Source: Apteryx mantelli (lineage: Eukaryota; Chordata; Aves; Apterygiformes; Apterygidae). From it: 64,000 bases of DNA. Made by a program: the position numbers and the translations under genes. The stretch lies in assembly GCF_036417845.1 (NCBI RefSeq), contig NC_089982.1, forward strand, positions 60,711,684 through 60,775,683, written 5' to 3'. Shown piece after piece: positions 25,111-38,642 of this stretch (within the stretch, counting starts at the first letter, position 1; every line of letters starts with the position of its first letter). The notes beneath the pieces are model-generated. The model had not been told where the DNA came from. It saw nothing but the letters and a program-made list of their open reading frames with translations, and made no database searches.

Positions 25111-27674
25111 CTGGATAAAACAAAACAAAAACAAGCCATTACATGACAGATTTTAACAAACATTTCTCCTGAAACAATGGAGTAGGTAAGATTTTCCTCA
25201 TACGATCTCTATAATTCAAGAAACCGCATCTGAAACTATATATCATTTGTACCCTCCTTCTGTCTTCCTCCTGCGAAGCTGGGGCACTAACTGCAACAAG
25301 GATTCAGCATAACTCTAGTGAAAATGTTTTTCATGCCATCTGGACAAATGATTTTCCTTGCACTGCTGACTGCAGTCAACGCATTCACTTTTATTTCATT
25401 TACTCACAAAGTACTTGTGGGTATATTTACTTACAGGCTCTGCAGTGGAAAAACAGTAAAGCAAATGACTGATGAGTCATCTTTAGCTGTGCCTGTATTT
25501 TGTTATGTGATAATACAGAACCCTGATGTTATTTGGCCATACAGAGTATCTCATGAATTTACTGCTTGCCTTTGACTTTAACCCTAGCACATCTGTAACT
25601 ATTCCCGCGTTTGACATTGAATACTGAGTTAATTTCAATAATTATCATAGTGAGCTTTTCATGTAGAGAGATAACCTATCAATAAACTCCCATACTCTTC
25701 TATTTAAATAACACAAATATGCCCTGGACCACTACATAATCTTTAACACTCTTTCTCTTAAGGCTTCTGAAATAATTTGTTACAAAAAAAATTCATCCAC
25801 AGTTTCAAATAAGCTTTTAGCAGCCAAATATTTCTCCAAGATGTCCACAAGCATCTCAGAACAATACTGATTAACTCTGGCTTCAGTGAAGAATGTCGAT
25901 TGCCTGCAGTGCTGCGAAGGTTTTAAGATGTAGACAAAGGAGTGGGCAGGCAGGAAAGAGCTGTGGAATAAAACAACTGATTTTATACTTAGCATCAGGC
26001 CTTCCAGAACTGAAGGGGAAACATTAACATTGCACCAGTTTGTTCTTCATTTCAGATGTGGAGTCCATCAAACTTTTGTTAAAAACAAGCAATCCCCTTG
26101 CATGCAACTAACCATATTTGCAGTTTTGTAACATCAAAATCAGTCTTTTGAAAACTGTCAACAAGAGCTGCTGTAACTTAAACTCAGCTGATCCGTATTT
26201 TGAGATTTTTCAGGAGAAGTGGCAAAAGATAAACCCTTTGCCATTAATATTATTCAGGAATTGTACATTTCCACAGCACCTGTGTTTGCAAGCCATGGGC
26301 CTGGTTTCTGTTGTGCTACGTACCCACAAAGGCAAAACCTCACAGCAATATGTTGTAACACGCAGCTCCGTACTGCATTTTCCAGCACCACTGCTGTAGA
26401 AATGATGATGGAGGGGATGATTTATCAGCATATAGGCTGATAAATATCCCATTTAATGGAGCCTTCATCTGACATAAAGAGACACCAACTCATTTCAGCA
26501 AAAACGATTAAGAAGAGAGGGAAAACAGGAATTTTATCATCTTCCTCCCTTCAGCCACAAGAGAAAGGTTTGTAGTTCTGAGCCTGCTGAGAGAAAGCTG
26601 TTTCTAAATGTGTTGAAGTTAAATAAATAGTAATAAAAATTTGCTAACATTTCTAAGCAGAAATAAAAGAATTCACCAGATAAACAAATGGTTATCCAAC
26701 AGCACCCTCTAGCTCCACTGATAGGAAAATATCTTTGTCATGAAATACCAGAGAAAAAAAACTATTTTTCTATTGGCAAACATGAATCAGCTTTCCAGCT
26801 ACTGGATTTCTACAGTTGTTGATTTTGAGGGAGGGAAAAGAAAACAGTAAGTGAAAAGATCTCTATATCCTGATTTATCAGTGCAACTGTGGGCAGTGAA
26901 TATACTGAACATATTACAGGAAGACTATAATTTCAATGCTTTTTTCTGAGCCTTCTTCCCCTTTTTCACAAAGTAGAAAGACAGCATGTGCACTGCCCAT
27001 CTCATTACACTAGTGACATCAGGGTGAAGTTGAAATGCTCTGGCACACTGGTCTCAGTCACGGAAATCCAGGACCAGAGAGGCCTTTTAACTGACTTACT
27101 CTAAGGTAGAAAAAGGTATCAAGATTTTTTCTGGCTCCTCCTTCAAAACTTGTAGCAAACTGCTTTAGAACATGCCTAGGGATCCCACCGCAGGGATTCA
27201 TTATATTGAGTTACAAAACGTTGCTGATAATTTCCTTGTTCTTCTCCGCAAATTGAGGCCTGGAGGCATAAAAGATAGGAACTTCTCCAAAGAAGGCCCA
27301 GACTCTTGGCCTAGTAGTGGTACCTACACTGCCTCATGCGAGGGGACAGATCCCAGTCTCCAGAACATGCAATATCAGCGCACAGTGCTGACATCTGCAC
27401 TTATGCACAGGCACTATGCTTATGCCTAATACTGCAGAGCAGTGATCCTTTGGGCATGGTTTAATGGGCCTGGAAGTCCTTTTTGGGATGAGAGGATGAT
27501 TGAAATGGCACGGGAAGGGGAACAGTGGCAAAGCCTTTTGGGCATAAGGGAGAACATATTTCTTCCAGGAGGAAAAAAAAAACCCAGCTGTTAAAATCAT
27601 GACAACAGTATTAGAGTTCACTGTGAAATCAGAACAAAATACACAGCTTCTTTAGGACAGGATTTGATACTTAC

Positions 27675-27777
27675 TTCTGGATCGGATGTAACAATCATTG
27701 CAATTCAAAAGACCATTTCTAATCCTGACATCTGTCCCACTTGCTGCATCTCCCAGCTGTCCCTTGCAAATGCCACA
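27675..27777 (-). CDS. LIMCH1: LIMCH1 exon: second half of LIM domain
   Basis: Acceptor TTCAACTGACAG and donor GTAAGT flank 34 codons plus one base. The peptide starts [10 protein letters not shown] and ends CNDCYIRSR. It supplies the second zinc site of the LIM domain: Cys-x2-Cys, 21 residues, Cys-x2-Cys. LIM domains are double zinc-finger protein-interaction modules. The segment is the clearest sign that the gene is LIMCH1, since LMO7 differs here. The intron to the preceding exon is under 1 kb and shows nothing else. Confidence 0.97.
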
Positions 27778-28743
27778 CTGTCAGTTGAAGAACAGAGAAA
27801 GTGAGAGAGAGCATGCCCTAATATCTGTCACAACCCTCCCAAGATTTTGACTTGTTTCAGTATATTCGAATGGCAAGAAAAAAAACAAACAAACAACTCA
27901 ACCCATGCTCCTGTGGCACACTGCAAGTTAATGAAAGGTTTTTAAATAGTATTTAGGACTGGATTTCAGTGGTCTCCACTTACACAGAAGTGAAATCTAC
28001 TGATTTTAAGGGATATCTGATTTCGACATTGCATTCTGGAGCCAGCCCATTCGTGCTGGACAAAGCTTAAAAAGGCCAGTGGTTTAGTTTGAGTAAATGT
28101 CCAAAAATGAAAATGGCTACGGGAATATCTAATTAGTCCAGAGTTAATGAAAATGGGCACTTTCTGAATTCAGTAGAAAACACCATATTTTGTCATTTCC
28201 TGACTGAGACACTCAAAAACAGTCATGAAATATTTGTGTTTGTAGCTCCAGTGAAAGTAAAAAGACACACATTTGAAGACATCAAAAATACCGAGAACGT
28301 TTTCAGAATACATGATCAGATAAAAATTTTTTGGAAGACATTACTTAGCGAAAGCTTTCGAAGTTGGACCATGGGTCAGATCAAAAATGGGGAAGGTGGT
28401 TTGGGACTGACCAGGATTTTGAGAAAATCATAAAGGTAACTAATTTTATATTTGGAAAACTATAAGTACCACTGGGAAATTATACTGTGCCTCGGATCTC
28501 TGTAAGTTAGGAAGCTGACTTTGCTTGCTAAGTCACAGATTTTAGTCCAGCTAACATGGCTGATAAAAAAATAACACATTAGCGGTATTATTTTCAATTC
28601 TCTGCAAACAAACATACATAGCAAACATGCCAGCCACTTGCTCCTCTCCTTATTCATTTCATGAGAGAGACCACCACGTACTCTCCGCTCACACTGTGCT
28701 ATGACTTGAGATTTTTCCTCAGTGGCCACAGGAAGAGACTTAC

Positions 28744-28852
28744 CCTGAAGCACTGAATATGGAAGTACAGACCAAGCGTTTCAATAATCATGGCAGCTCC
28801 TTTTCCAAGAGGAAGCCCACAGGTAGAACAAAGCTTTTTTCCGCTGACAGAT
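28744..28852 (-). CDS. LIMCH1: LIMCH1 exon: first half of LIM domain
   Basis: Acceptor TTTGTCTCCTAG and donor GTAAGT bound one base plus 36 codons. The peptide contains [17 protein letters not shown] and ends FHIQCFR. It gives the first zinc site: Cys-x2-Cys, 19 residues, His-x2-Cys. With the next exon the full pattern is C-x2-C-x19-H-x2-C-x2-C-x2-C-x21-C-x2-C, so all eight ligands are present and the domain should fold. The exon ends in phase 0. The 2.5-kb intron upstream of it (28853-31378) shows no further exon. Confidence 0.97.
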
Positions 28853-31378
28853 CTAGGAGACAAAGCATTAAGAAAACAGAATGGCAGCTTAGGCTAAAGC
28901 GCAGTCAAATGTTTACACAGGATTATGGAGAGGGATATGCTGGGAGGAAGGAGAGTTGGAGGGCAGGGAACTGGCCCTGGGGATTACCCATACCCCATGA
29001 ATATTCACACGAACCAAGTGACCAGCACAGAACACCTCTTGCTGAGTGCTTGAAACACAGGGCTTTAAATGAAGAATTTAACAATCTCTTTCTCCAATCA
29101 TGGATGACTGAGGCACAGGAATACCAGATTCTTGGCCTGGATTTTTTTTCAATTTGTTTGCAAATACGTTTGCTTACTGCAAGGCAGAAGGCGAGAATGC
29201 AGCTCTCAAACCCAAACAAGCTTGTTGCCTAAGTTAATGGTAGCAGCATAACTGCAGTGGCACAGAGCAGGCATTAGACACTAGCTAGTTTTAGTCTATG
29301 TTGCTGCAGCCTCATGCCTGCTCATACTCCAACTAGCTACAGTAAAACTGAAATCAGAGCTCTATCTGCAGTGCAAAAATACTTCAACTCTCTCCTTAAG
29401 ATTCAGTTCTGTCTTGACACTTCTAATAAATCAGCTGTTTGAAGACAGCTGGGTTAGGGGTCAGGTCAGCAGGTACTCTTTTTTATACTCTGTTTTTAAT
29501 GGCAGTGCAGGTGTACACTTGTATGTATTATGTGCTATCCCCTTCTCCTCACCTCTCTGCCTGCCTGCCAGATCTGGTGTTTGTCTAGTAGAGCACCCTG
29601 AGACCAAAAGGGATCCCTAGTCAATACGTAGCATCCATGTTTTGTCAGACAGGGGTGAAACCAGGAGAGACACTTAAGGACATTCTCACTATTCCTCTCA
29701 GGCAGAAGCAGCACAAAGACTCATCACAGCCAGAAAACTGTCTTTGCTCTAATCTAATATCACTTTGTCACTTCTGAGACCATCATTTTCTATTGCATCA
29801 CATACACCGACAGCACAGTCAGATCTTGTCTTGTCTTTTCTTGTTGCTCCATTCTTGTTATTCCTCTTAGAGTAACCTCCCTGGTTTCTTCTTCTCTCCC
29901 ACAACCACAAGCCTTCTGTTCCTATCCCTCTTTGAATTATTCTCGAGTCCCACTTTTTCTTCACGTCTTCCCCACTATCAGCATATAAGAACAAGTTAAA
30001 GCACTGAATCAAATAATAAAGTGTTCTGGGAACACAAAAGAGAAGTTTTCCTATGCTTAACTGGGGGAATGAACTATATCCTACCTACTATTTCCAAACC
30101 TAAGATCTATTTCAGCAAAAGATCTTGGAAAAGGGACTCAGATCAGGATATAGCTGCTAAACAATATGAAGTAGCTATCAAGCCTAGCTACATGTAGCAA
30201 GAAATGATCTGCAACTCTACCAAAACTGAATCTACAATTAGCAAAAATAGAAGAAAATGTCCACAAAAAAATTGCCAGTAGTTTCATGTCAATGCAAATA
30301 GCATTGGAAAGAGGGCTTTGCTATCAAACCTGAAGAAAAATGTTATTTAAATAGAATAAAATCTTGCTATGGTTTCTGTGTTGTACGATATTACTCTATT
30401 TAATAAATTAACCAATGTTAATATATCTGCATGTTAAAATTACTGGTGATTCCACCAGGCTACAGTTAATATTTAGAGCTGGAACATGCATCTCATTGAA
30501 ATCTGCACAGCCCAGTGCCTGAGAGAATCAAATCTCTAAGAGATTAGCACAAATGTAGGAAAATTTAAAAAAACAGCAGAAAAGCAAAATCTGTTTCAGG
30601 TCTTTAGGAATTTTGGAAATTAATTCTTTTTAAATCAGTAACTGTTGAAATGTCAGTCCCATGAGAACTTTCAGAGCCAGTCTTAAATGTTAGACTTTGA
30701 TTATTTTATCTAAAAGCTGAATAAAAGTTCAAATATCCAAACACAACTGAGAAATTTTGAAATCATAATGAATCCTAATTGACGTTGTATGAGGGGGAGA
30801 TTAGAGAAATTTGCAGTCAAGAACCCACTTGACATCTTTTCTAGTTCTATGTAGGATATACTGTATGTTTAGCACACAAATAGGTGCAATTGCTATGCAA
30901 TTAAACTTTGCAGTAGGAAAGTCCTACAGTGTGTATGCATTTCAAACAAACAGTTTTCTACAGTCTGTGCCAGGGTGGCAGCTCCAAAGCCAGCAGAACA
31001 TATCTTACTCGTGAGCGTGTGACTATTCACATCGAACTACAAAGACAACATCCTTTGGCTTAAGTGCTCTAAGCTCATGCTTAACTGCTTAATTTGACTG
31101 GAGCTTGTATTACCCCAGTGAGATTTCAATGATCAAGCAGAGCTCTGCAGCTGCTTTCTGAACTGTGTTATTTTATAGCATAATAGTACTCACTGCTGAA
31201 GTAGGCAGGAAGTATGGGAGAGGGAGCTATATGTTTTATGTGTGGATGGTTGTAAATTGCAACATTTAGAAGTATTAATAGTGCACCCACATAATACTAA
31301 TGTGATTTACACTGCAGCAGTTCACCAGCGACTGAAAGATGTATTCAGTCTGCAAAATTCCTTATTGACCTTTTGTAC

Positions 31379-31456
31379 CTGTTGGGTGAGTGACTTGGAG
31401 CAGCAGGAGAGCAGGGAGATGATGGCCCAGATCGGAAATTCTCGTGACAGCCTGCC
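31379..31456 (-). CDS. LIMCH1: LIMCH1 exon: Ser/Pro-rich linker before the LIM domain
   Basis: Acceptor TGTATTTTAG and donor AACAG|GTACAA enclose 78 bases (1 + 25 codons + 2). The peptide is rich in Ser and Pro (SGPSSPCSPAAPSHSPN) and predicted to be disordered. Its phase fits both neighbours, yielding an Arg codon at each junction. The length is a multiple of three, so it could be skipped without a frameshift. It may carry phosphorylation sites of the SP type, which is inference. Confidence 0.88.
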
Positions 31457-32829
31457 CTAAAATACAGGAGAGAAAAAGAATTGCAATAGCTAAAGAACAA
31501 ATAAAACCAGAGATTTTGTATTGAGAAATTCTGGCTGATGGGTTTCAGGATTTCCAGCTCTAAAGATCTCATTTAACACCAAAACAAAGTATTAATTAGC
31601 TGTTCACTGCTATTTTGATAGAATGAAAAACAGACACACATATTTTGGTTCAGAGTCCTGATTTGCTTAGTATTGCTTAACAAAGATAACTCACAAGGTA
31701 ATCATCCCCGAGCAGACTCCTACCCACCTATGAGTACAGTTTGTCTCACATCGTGATGAAGGAGGGTTAAGCCAAGGCACAACACTTGTACTCTGCCAAG
31801 GGAACGTGCACAGAAACACACAGGTAGAGCAGATGCGGGGTAGCTGATTGAGAGTGCGTACCCTTAACTGAGTAAAAACAAAGCTATCAACACAGAAGAG
31901 TGGCTTATTCCTAGTTGCATACATTATGCTTTGGAAGAATTCAGTGAGAAAAAACATGTTATGTTTTTTGTCATCAGAAATCACAGGATTGATTCAACCT
32001 CTCACTGCTTATAGCTGTTTACAGATCACATAACAACTTTCTCAAACATACGTAAGTAGTTTGTTACGAGGAGCAGGTAACCAGAATTCAATCTACATTA
32101 GTTTTGACTGGATACAAGCCTCACAGAGTAGCACATATTTTGCAGGAGACTGTTCATATATATGTTAATGAAAGCAGATGTTCCTTTCTCATTACATAGA
32201 TATGCTTTGTGCAAATATTAGGCAAATCCCTCCCTTGTTTACTAAAAGAACTGGCATTGCCCTTTGGCAATGATTACCAAAAACACAAGGCAAAGAAGAA
32301 GGAGGATCATCAAAATCTATAGCAGAAAGAAAATACTAGTTTCTATGTATTTTCTTTTAAATGTTATAATCCTTAAAGAACTGGAATGCAACGCTAGTGT
32401 GGGTTTAGAAGCTGGGGAACTAAGTTCTTAGATACTAACTTCAATGAGGCAGATTTTACCTGACATTCCCAGTTTGATATTTATCTGCTTACTAGCTATA
32501 AATGTTTGTTTTAGGCAGTTAAAACAAAGTACATAAATGGTTACATAGATGAGTGTTTAAAGAGCTGAAGAAAAAAAGAGAGATGCCGACAAGCAAGGGG
32601 TGTGCTTCCTAATGAAATTAGTTACTGGGTAATCAGTAATGAAAAATGAAGTGCATAAAATTTAGCAGGCTTGGTGGGAAAGCCAGGAATTAAAAATATC
32701 TGCTCACTGCATGATTACTCAGGTATGCGCCAATAAAATTTAACTTAGCACACTGAGCAGCAATAAAAGGGAGAACAGAGTTAGCAGGACCTCTCAAACT
32801 TTGCAATAATCTTTTTTCTGCATTCTCAC

Positions 32830-32953
32830 CTCCTCTTTTCCCCTGCGGAGTTAGACTGAGGACCCACGCTCTGACCCGGGGACGTTCTCTGCCTCACATC
32901 ATCTGCATGCTGCGGGGACTGTTTGGTTAGCAGCTGCTGGTTCCACGAGAGGT
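32830..32953 (-). CDS. LIMCH1: LIMCH1 exon: polar linker
   Basis: Acceptor CTCATTTCAG and donor AGGAG|GTGAGA flank 124 bases. The first two bases complete an Asp codon with the previous exon, followed by LSWNQQLLTKQSPQ and a Gln/Ser/Arg-rich stretch. No known domain is present; it is probably a disordered spacer between the charged helix and the LIM domain. The intron upstream (32954-34972) holds nothing I can support. Confidence 0.88.
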
Positions 32954-34621
32954 CTGAAATGAGAGGTGGGCTGACTTCAACACTTATGGCAAAATGCCTC
33001 TGTGAATATTTATAAATCAGCGTACCTGTGGGTGCACCATACAGGAGACATGAGATGTGAAAGTCAGAACTAGGCCAAGACAATCTTCTTGACTCACATG
33101 AGACATGAAGGACATCAGGAGCTATCAGTTACACATAGTGCTGTATTTGCACATGCCCAACCCTCCCCTCAGATAACCTGCACCCATTTGAAAGCGCTGG
33201 TACTCAAAGAGAAGTTCTCAGAAAACCCACACAAAGTCAGAGACAGACTCTGCTGCTCCAGAAGGCCTCTGTGGGAGAAACTCCTACTGTATTACCTTCA
33301 CATTTACATCACCTGCACTGCTGCTGGGTCTCAGTTTCCGGAGGAGGGGAAAGGAGAGCCAAACAGCTATCCTTGAGTAGCCGTTGAGGAAACAAAGTAT
33401 TTCTGTAGTAAGGAATAAGCATCAAAGAGATAAACTTCCTGTGGTGCCTGGGGATCCAACCTTCTCAAGACTTAATAGAAAGGAAATATAGTCAGTGTTC
33501 TCCATAAGCCTATTAATAAACAGTCGTCTTCTCTTGTAATTTCCTTTTATGTTTCACATGAATGCATAAAGCTCAGGGACAGTAACGACCTCTCAGCAAC
33601 ATGCGACCAACTGTGACACCCAGGCAACCAGGCCACCCCATCTCCGAGACAGACAGGGGAGAGCTACGAGCATCCTGGCAGACAAATCTTGTGACTCGCT
33701 GCCTGGGGAGGGCCTTACCCTTCAATGCACCAGCCAGGTGGGTTAGAGGAGAAGAAAAGTTCTAGCAGGCCTATCAAAGGCATGTTACCTATTTTAGATG
33801 TCATCAAGACAAAAAAAACCCTCACTATTCCTGACTATTTCAGGACATAAGGAGAGAGCAGGGATGAGAGGCATCAAGGGACAAGAAAGAAGCAGTCAGA
33901 GTACTGATAAGGGAGCAAGTTGCTGAAGAGAACCTAGAAAAAAGCCCGATTAACAGAGGAAGTTAAAACTGTCAAATCTTTGAAGTTTGCTTAATCACCA
34001 CTATAAATCCACGAGCATGGATTGCTGCACAATATCTTTTGCTTTCTTTATTTGAGCAACCTTTAATCAAAGCACTAAAGGTACAATAAAATTGTGACAG
34101 GGTAAACAAAACAGCTAAGTTTAATAAACTGAGTTTGCATTTGGAGCAAGTCATAATACTGAAACCTTTTCTGTTCATAGACTGGTCTCATTTTTTTAGA
34201 ATCATCAATTTTTATGCTAGACTGAAAATAAAGATCTAAAACTCAATTTCAAAATCAATATTTGCTCCTTACCTTCAGTCTTACTTAACTACCCTGCACT
34301 TTTCACTTGCATTAGATAACAATACTAAATTAGTGAATTTCCCTTTTATTTAGGATGACTCTTCCTGAAAACAATGCTTTGGGGACATGCCTACATTCAA
34401 AGAACAGCAATATTTATGAGAGCTTAAAACAATCTATTAATCTTAAATGCTGTCAGGCATTTCTAAGGGCAAAATTGAGACAGGTGTTTCTTTAGGCTTA
34501 ATTTAAAATGGTTACACATCACAAGTAGAGGTTTTTATACACAGAAATGTAGTTAATGAATCTAATTAGTTATCAGAAATGAAATAAGTTTTGCAAATAT
34601 GCTCTCTGTATCAAGATACAT

Positions 34622-34671
34622 CATATATGTATATGTGCACAAATATGCATATATATATATACACATATATA
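34622..34671. repeat. AT-rich dinucleotide (TA/CA) microsatellite
   Basis: Interrupted TA/TG/CA dinucleotide repeats over about 50 bases in a LIMCH1 intron. Confidence 0.85.
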
Positions 34672-34972
34672 AGATTACATAACAGAGAGAAGAAAACTTT
34701 TTACTTATTACCATGAACATACAGGCTTATTAACAAGACTTCTAACTACAGCTGAAAAACTCATCTTTGATTCAAAGAAGAAGGGCTTAAATTTCAGCTG
34801 AACATATTTATCTTTTCTAACAGAAAATAAACTTAGCATATGAGACATTCACATTTTGACGCAATAAGCCTACTGTTAATTTCCAAAATTGAGTTTCCAA
34901 GCAGCCACTAAATACCTGCAAGATTTCTGTAGGGAAAAATAATACATCTGTATAAAGAATTTTGACTCTTAC

Positions 34973-35097
34973 CCTGAGTTAATGGTAGACTGAGCCTGGC
35001 AGATGAGTTGTGTTCCGGCACAGACATCTGGTGCGCCTGTTCACTTCCTTTCAAGATACCTGTCTCTGGATGTCCTGAGAGCACTTTATTTACACTG
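34973..35097 (-). CDS. LIMCH1: LIMCH1 exon: polar linker
   Basis: Acceptor ACTTACTCTTATCAG and donor CTCAGG|GTAAGAG flank 125 bases (1 + 41 codons + 1). The peptide begins SVNKVLSGHPETG and ends LSLPLTQ. It has no recognised fold. Both phases match the neighbouring exons, which is the main support. Conservation of this part of LIMCH1 is low, so an alternatively used exon is possible. Confidence 0.85.
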
Positions 35098-35991
35098 CTG
35101 ATAAGAGTAAGTCACATTGTATAAATAAACCCAGGAAAAATTTCCACTGGAGTATAACATCAAAATCACATTTTTGAATAGAAGTCTATTATGTGGAACA
35201 ATTTTTTTTAAGTGCATCGCAATGCTAAACCAATGTGGATAACAGCAAAGAAATAACAAATTTGTTTCTGAACTTGCCAAGTATTCCTGCTTCATTCACG
35301 CACTGCTATGTGCAAGCACTAAAGATCATTCTGGATTTGTGGAAAACAGCTTCTTTGACATAGAAATAGCTTCTTTCAGTGTTTTCTATATAGTATTTGG
35401 CCTCATCAGATGTTTCTTCTCTTTGTGAAAGCTGTGATTACCAGTTTGGCAAAGACCAGGGCTTTGAAGACCATCTGGCAAGTTTGGGTATGGAGCTCTC
35501 AAGATAACTAGGTAACTTCACAAAGATCCTAACTCCGCATGAAAATAGCTCCTGCTCATTTATTCAACTAAAAGGTTTGGGAAACTGGTATAAAAAACAA
35601 AATACAGGGCCATATAGAAATGTCCAAGCTATCTAATGTATAGGATCTAATTCTGATCGGGTTTATATAACAGCCTCTCAGCAAACCCACATGCTTAAAA
35701 GGCATGTCCTCTGATACACAAACTAGCACTGCCTTTGCCTGCTGCAAGTGAATATATATTACACCTACAACCATGCCAAGGAAATGAGAAGACTAACTTA
35801 AATTGTATTTTATATCCTCCTCCATTAGCTGTGGTACTGCTGAAATTATCACCTTGTGATGCAGAATGGGTATCACAACCTCATGGTCAGATGCTGATGC
35901 TCCAGCATCAGTCAAGGGCAGATGTGACTCCCACAACTCTGCAGAACACAAAGCTACACACGGCGGAGAAATGCTTAGGCTTGATCCATAC

Positions 35992-36128
35992 CTATTCTTT
36001 TCTTGCTGGAGTTCATTTTCTTTGCTTTTCAGAAATGGCATACTGTCCTGCTCCAAAAGCAATTTTTTCTGCCTTGTAACTTCTTGTTGTTTGCCCTCCT
36101 CTGGAGAGTTGTTGGAATCAGCTGTGTT
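35992..36128 (-). CDS. LIMCH1: LIMCH1 exon: charged linker
   Basis: Acceptor GCTGTCTTCTAG and donor AATAG|GTATGG flank 45 codons plus two bases. The peptide is rich in Glu, Lys and Gln (EEGKQQEVTRQKKLLLEQD, then FLKSKENELQQEKN) and could form a short helix or coiled coil. It starts in phase 0 after the exon at 37.4 kb. Any transcript starting inside the gene near 42.5 kb would meet its first downstream in-frame Met here (DSMPF). Confidence 0.87.
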
Positions 36129-37439
36129 CTAGAAGACAGCAAGGGTGGGAACAAGGAGCTTCTCTTGAACTCAGCATCAGCACATGCATGAGAAAAGCAT
36201 AGGCTGCCCCCAGATGCATTGTGTTGACATACCTTATGATTAAAAAGAACATCTTATGTTACGTTGACCAATTATGAGTCAGTGCAGGATGACAAAATAA
36301 AACTTCCCACTACATATGTTTGGTAGAAATCTTTGAATGACTTTGAGAGATTAAATACTCTCCCATAGGCCTTAGGGAGACTTCTTTGTGAGGGATCTCA
36401 GCCCGTTGCCACAAGCAATGTCATTCATTTTGCAGACAGTAGACTGGGGACAGGGTATTATGTGCTCTGGGAACTCCCAAATGGGAACAACAACACTACT
36501 TCCAAAACTGTGCTAGAGTGGGTCCCACCTGAGTGGAGGAGCTTACATAAGCCACAGCATGAGATCCTTTCATAAACTGGACGTAGGCATTGCCCTGAAC
36601 CTGGGGTAAGCAACTCCACCCAGGAAGTTACCACTAAACAGCCTTGTAGAAAAAGGGCTACGGCTGAGGTGCCTGTACGGTGATGAGTGATAAGAGGCAG
36701 TAGGAGGGGTGAGAGGAGAAACAGATGATACAGGATTTCTGGTCTTGCAGATGAATGGGAAAAGGCAGATGACATTTTGGGTGGGGGTGCCTAGGGCAGG
36801 AGAAAATTAAGTCTGGGAATCCCACATTTATTCCACTGATCTCACCTGGGGTGTCATTCTCCGATCTCTGGCAAATAATTGATTTAATTAGATGCTAGAT
36901 GCATCAAGTTAAACATTTTGTGCAGCATAAGCCAAAAGAGAATCACAGAGTCAACATTCCTCTATTTATTTTGCTGCTTTGTAGGAGAGAAGGCAGGAGA
37001 GAAAAGGAGGAAGAGTGAGGAGGCAGAATTCAGTTTCATCTCAGATATGCTTGATGCACTGACTTAAACTCATGATTTTGGATGCAGGGAAGTCAATTCA
37101 GTTTTTGTTGTCTTTCAGGAAGTGGCTAAAGCAAACAGAAACAGGTGACTGTCTTTTCACAGTACCAGTCAAAGAAAAGAAGGAGATATAAGGCAAGTAT
37201 CACCCTCTGCTCTAGTCCAAAGTGGGATGGTGACAGTTTGCTTGAGAGTTTGGCTGTTCAGTTGTAAAAATATACAAGCTACAGTGCTCTGAGGTATCCC
37301 CAGTAAAAGATGTAAGGGATTCAAGAAATACTTTTACTGTTCCCAGATTTTGTTGGCCTTTAGGGAAGAATCTAACTCTACACTGAAGATGGGTTTGTCT
37401 TTATTGCCTTATTGCTTTACTGCTCCACAAGAAACTCAC

Positions 37440-37544
37440 CACTGTCTTGCTTCCTTCAGTGGCAGAGGAAGAGGAGGAGAGGAGTTCAGCAGAGTTTGAA
37501 GAAACAATGAATGGAACCACTGTATCTTCAATTATCTTACGCTC
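37440..37544 (-). CDS. LIMCH1: LIMCH1 exon: end of charged helix and Ser-rich segment
   Basis: Acceptor CCTCTTTTTTAG and donor ACAGTG|GTGAGT flank exactly 35 codons. The start [12 protein letters not shown] is highly characteristic of LIMCH1. A poly-Ser stretch ([12 protein letters not shown]) follows. It is in phase 0 on both sides. It links the charged helix encoded by the two preceding exons to the disordered linker. Confidence 0.94.
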
Positions 37545-38549
37545 CTAAAAAAGAGGATAAGGAGAGAGCAGGGTGTTAAAAATACAGAATGTCAACTATG
37601 AACTTAAAAAGTAGAAGCACAAAGTTTGGCTACATGTTCATATCCACATGGCTAGGAAAGGAGTTGTGGTACCAAGGATCATGGTAATAGCTTTGTCTTC
37701 TGGAAAAAGAATCACTTCAGTTTTTAATTTGCTTCAAGCTTTTGCATTCACTGCTTCCAACTGTTTTTCCTTTCACTACGATTATCTTTGAGATGGAATG
37801 TCCACAACTGGAAAGAATATTCCAGTTGGGATGGCATCACTGTTTCTCATAATACAAGTTTAAAAAATTTCGTATAAAAATATGAAATTACACCTGGTAC
37901 ATGAGAAACTCCACAAGTTGAAATAAGCTATTTCTCGTTAAGATCACAAGTATGGCCCCTAAACACAGATGATAAAATGTCAATTTGCATGATGTACAAC
38001 CAGTCAAATCAAAAACATTAACATTTTCCAGTTTTCTGCCATGATGTCCCATATGTGACAGAAAAAAGACAGTATTTCCTATATATGCTAATAGACCACA
38101 ATTGCAAACTTTGAACATTTCTGGTGAAATTTTGTGTGAAAATGAGACTAGTCTAAAAATATCTACATGATCAAGCCAAGGCAGACAACAGTTTCTTCCT
38201 GAGTTTCACCACATTCAGTCACTTGCAGGTACACACAGCTGTGTGCAGGAACACAGGAGGCTCTCACCCGATGGGGAACTCTGAGTATGCCCAGAGGCAA
38301 TCCTGATGACTTACCCAAATCTGTACAGCAATCAGCACCTCCATCTGTGCAGAGATTCTGAGGATCCCTGTCTAAATATTTAAATATTTTTCCTCAATTC
38401 TTATGGCGGTATTTAAGGGAAAAAATCCTATTGAGATTTCATCCTTTTCAATAATCAGTTCAGATTTGGGTTTTCTTTTTCTTTACAGTAAGTGGGTGCA
38501 TTTAAACTTAAAAAAGAATTCACTAGACAATCTCCTTTGAGCATTATAC

Positions 38550-38642
38550 CTCCTCGTAGTATCTACGTTCCTCTTCTTCCACTTCTTTTTGTGCCTTTTC
38601 CCATTCCTCTTTCAGCCTGTCCTGCTCCCTCTGGTACTTCTC
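38550..38642 (-). CDS. LIMCH1: LIMCH1 exon: highly charged helix
   Basis: Acceptor GTCTTCTCCAG and donor GAGGAG|GTATAA flank 31 codons. Alternating acidic and basic residues ([20 protein letters not shown], then [11 protein letters not shown]) predict a long stable helix or coiled coil continuing from the previous exon. This Glu/Arg-rich block is shared with LMO7. Phase 0 on both sides. Confidence 0.95.

Noticed and set aside
25318..25575. 85-codon plus-strand frame between LIMCH1 exons
   Set aside because: It lies antisense in an intron, with no domain and no splice or promoter context.
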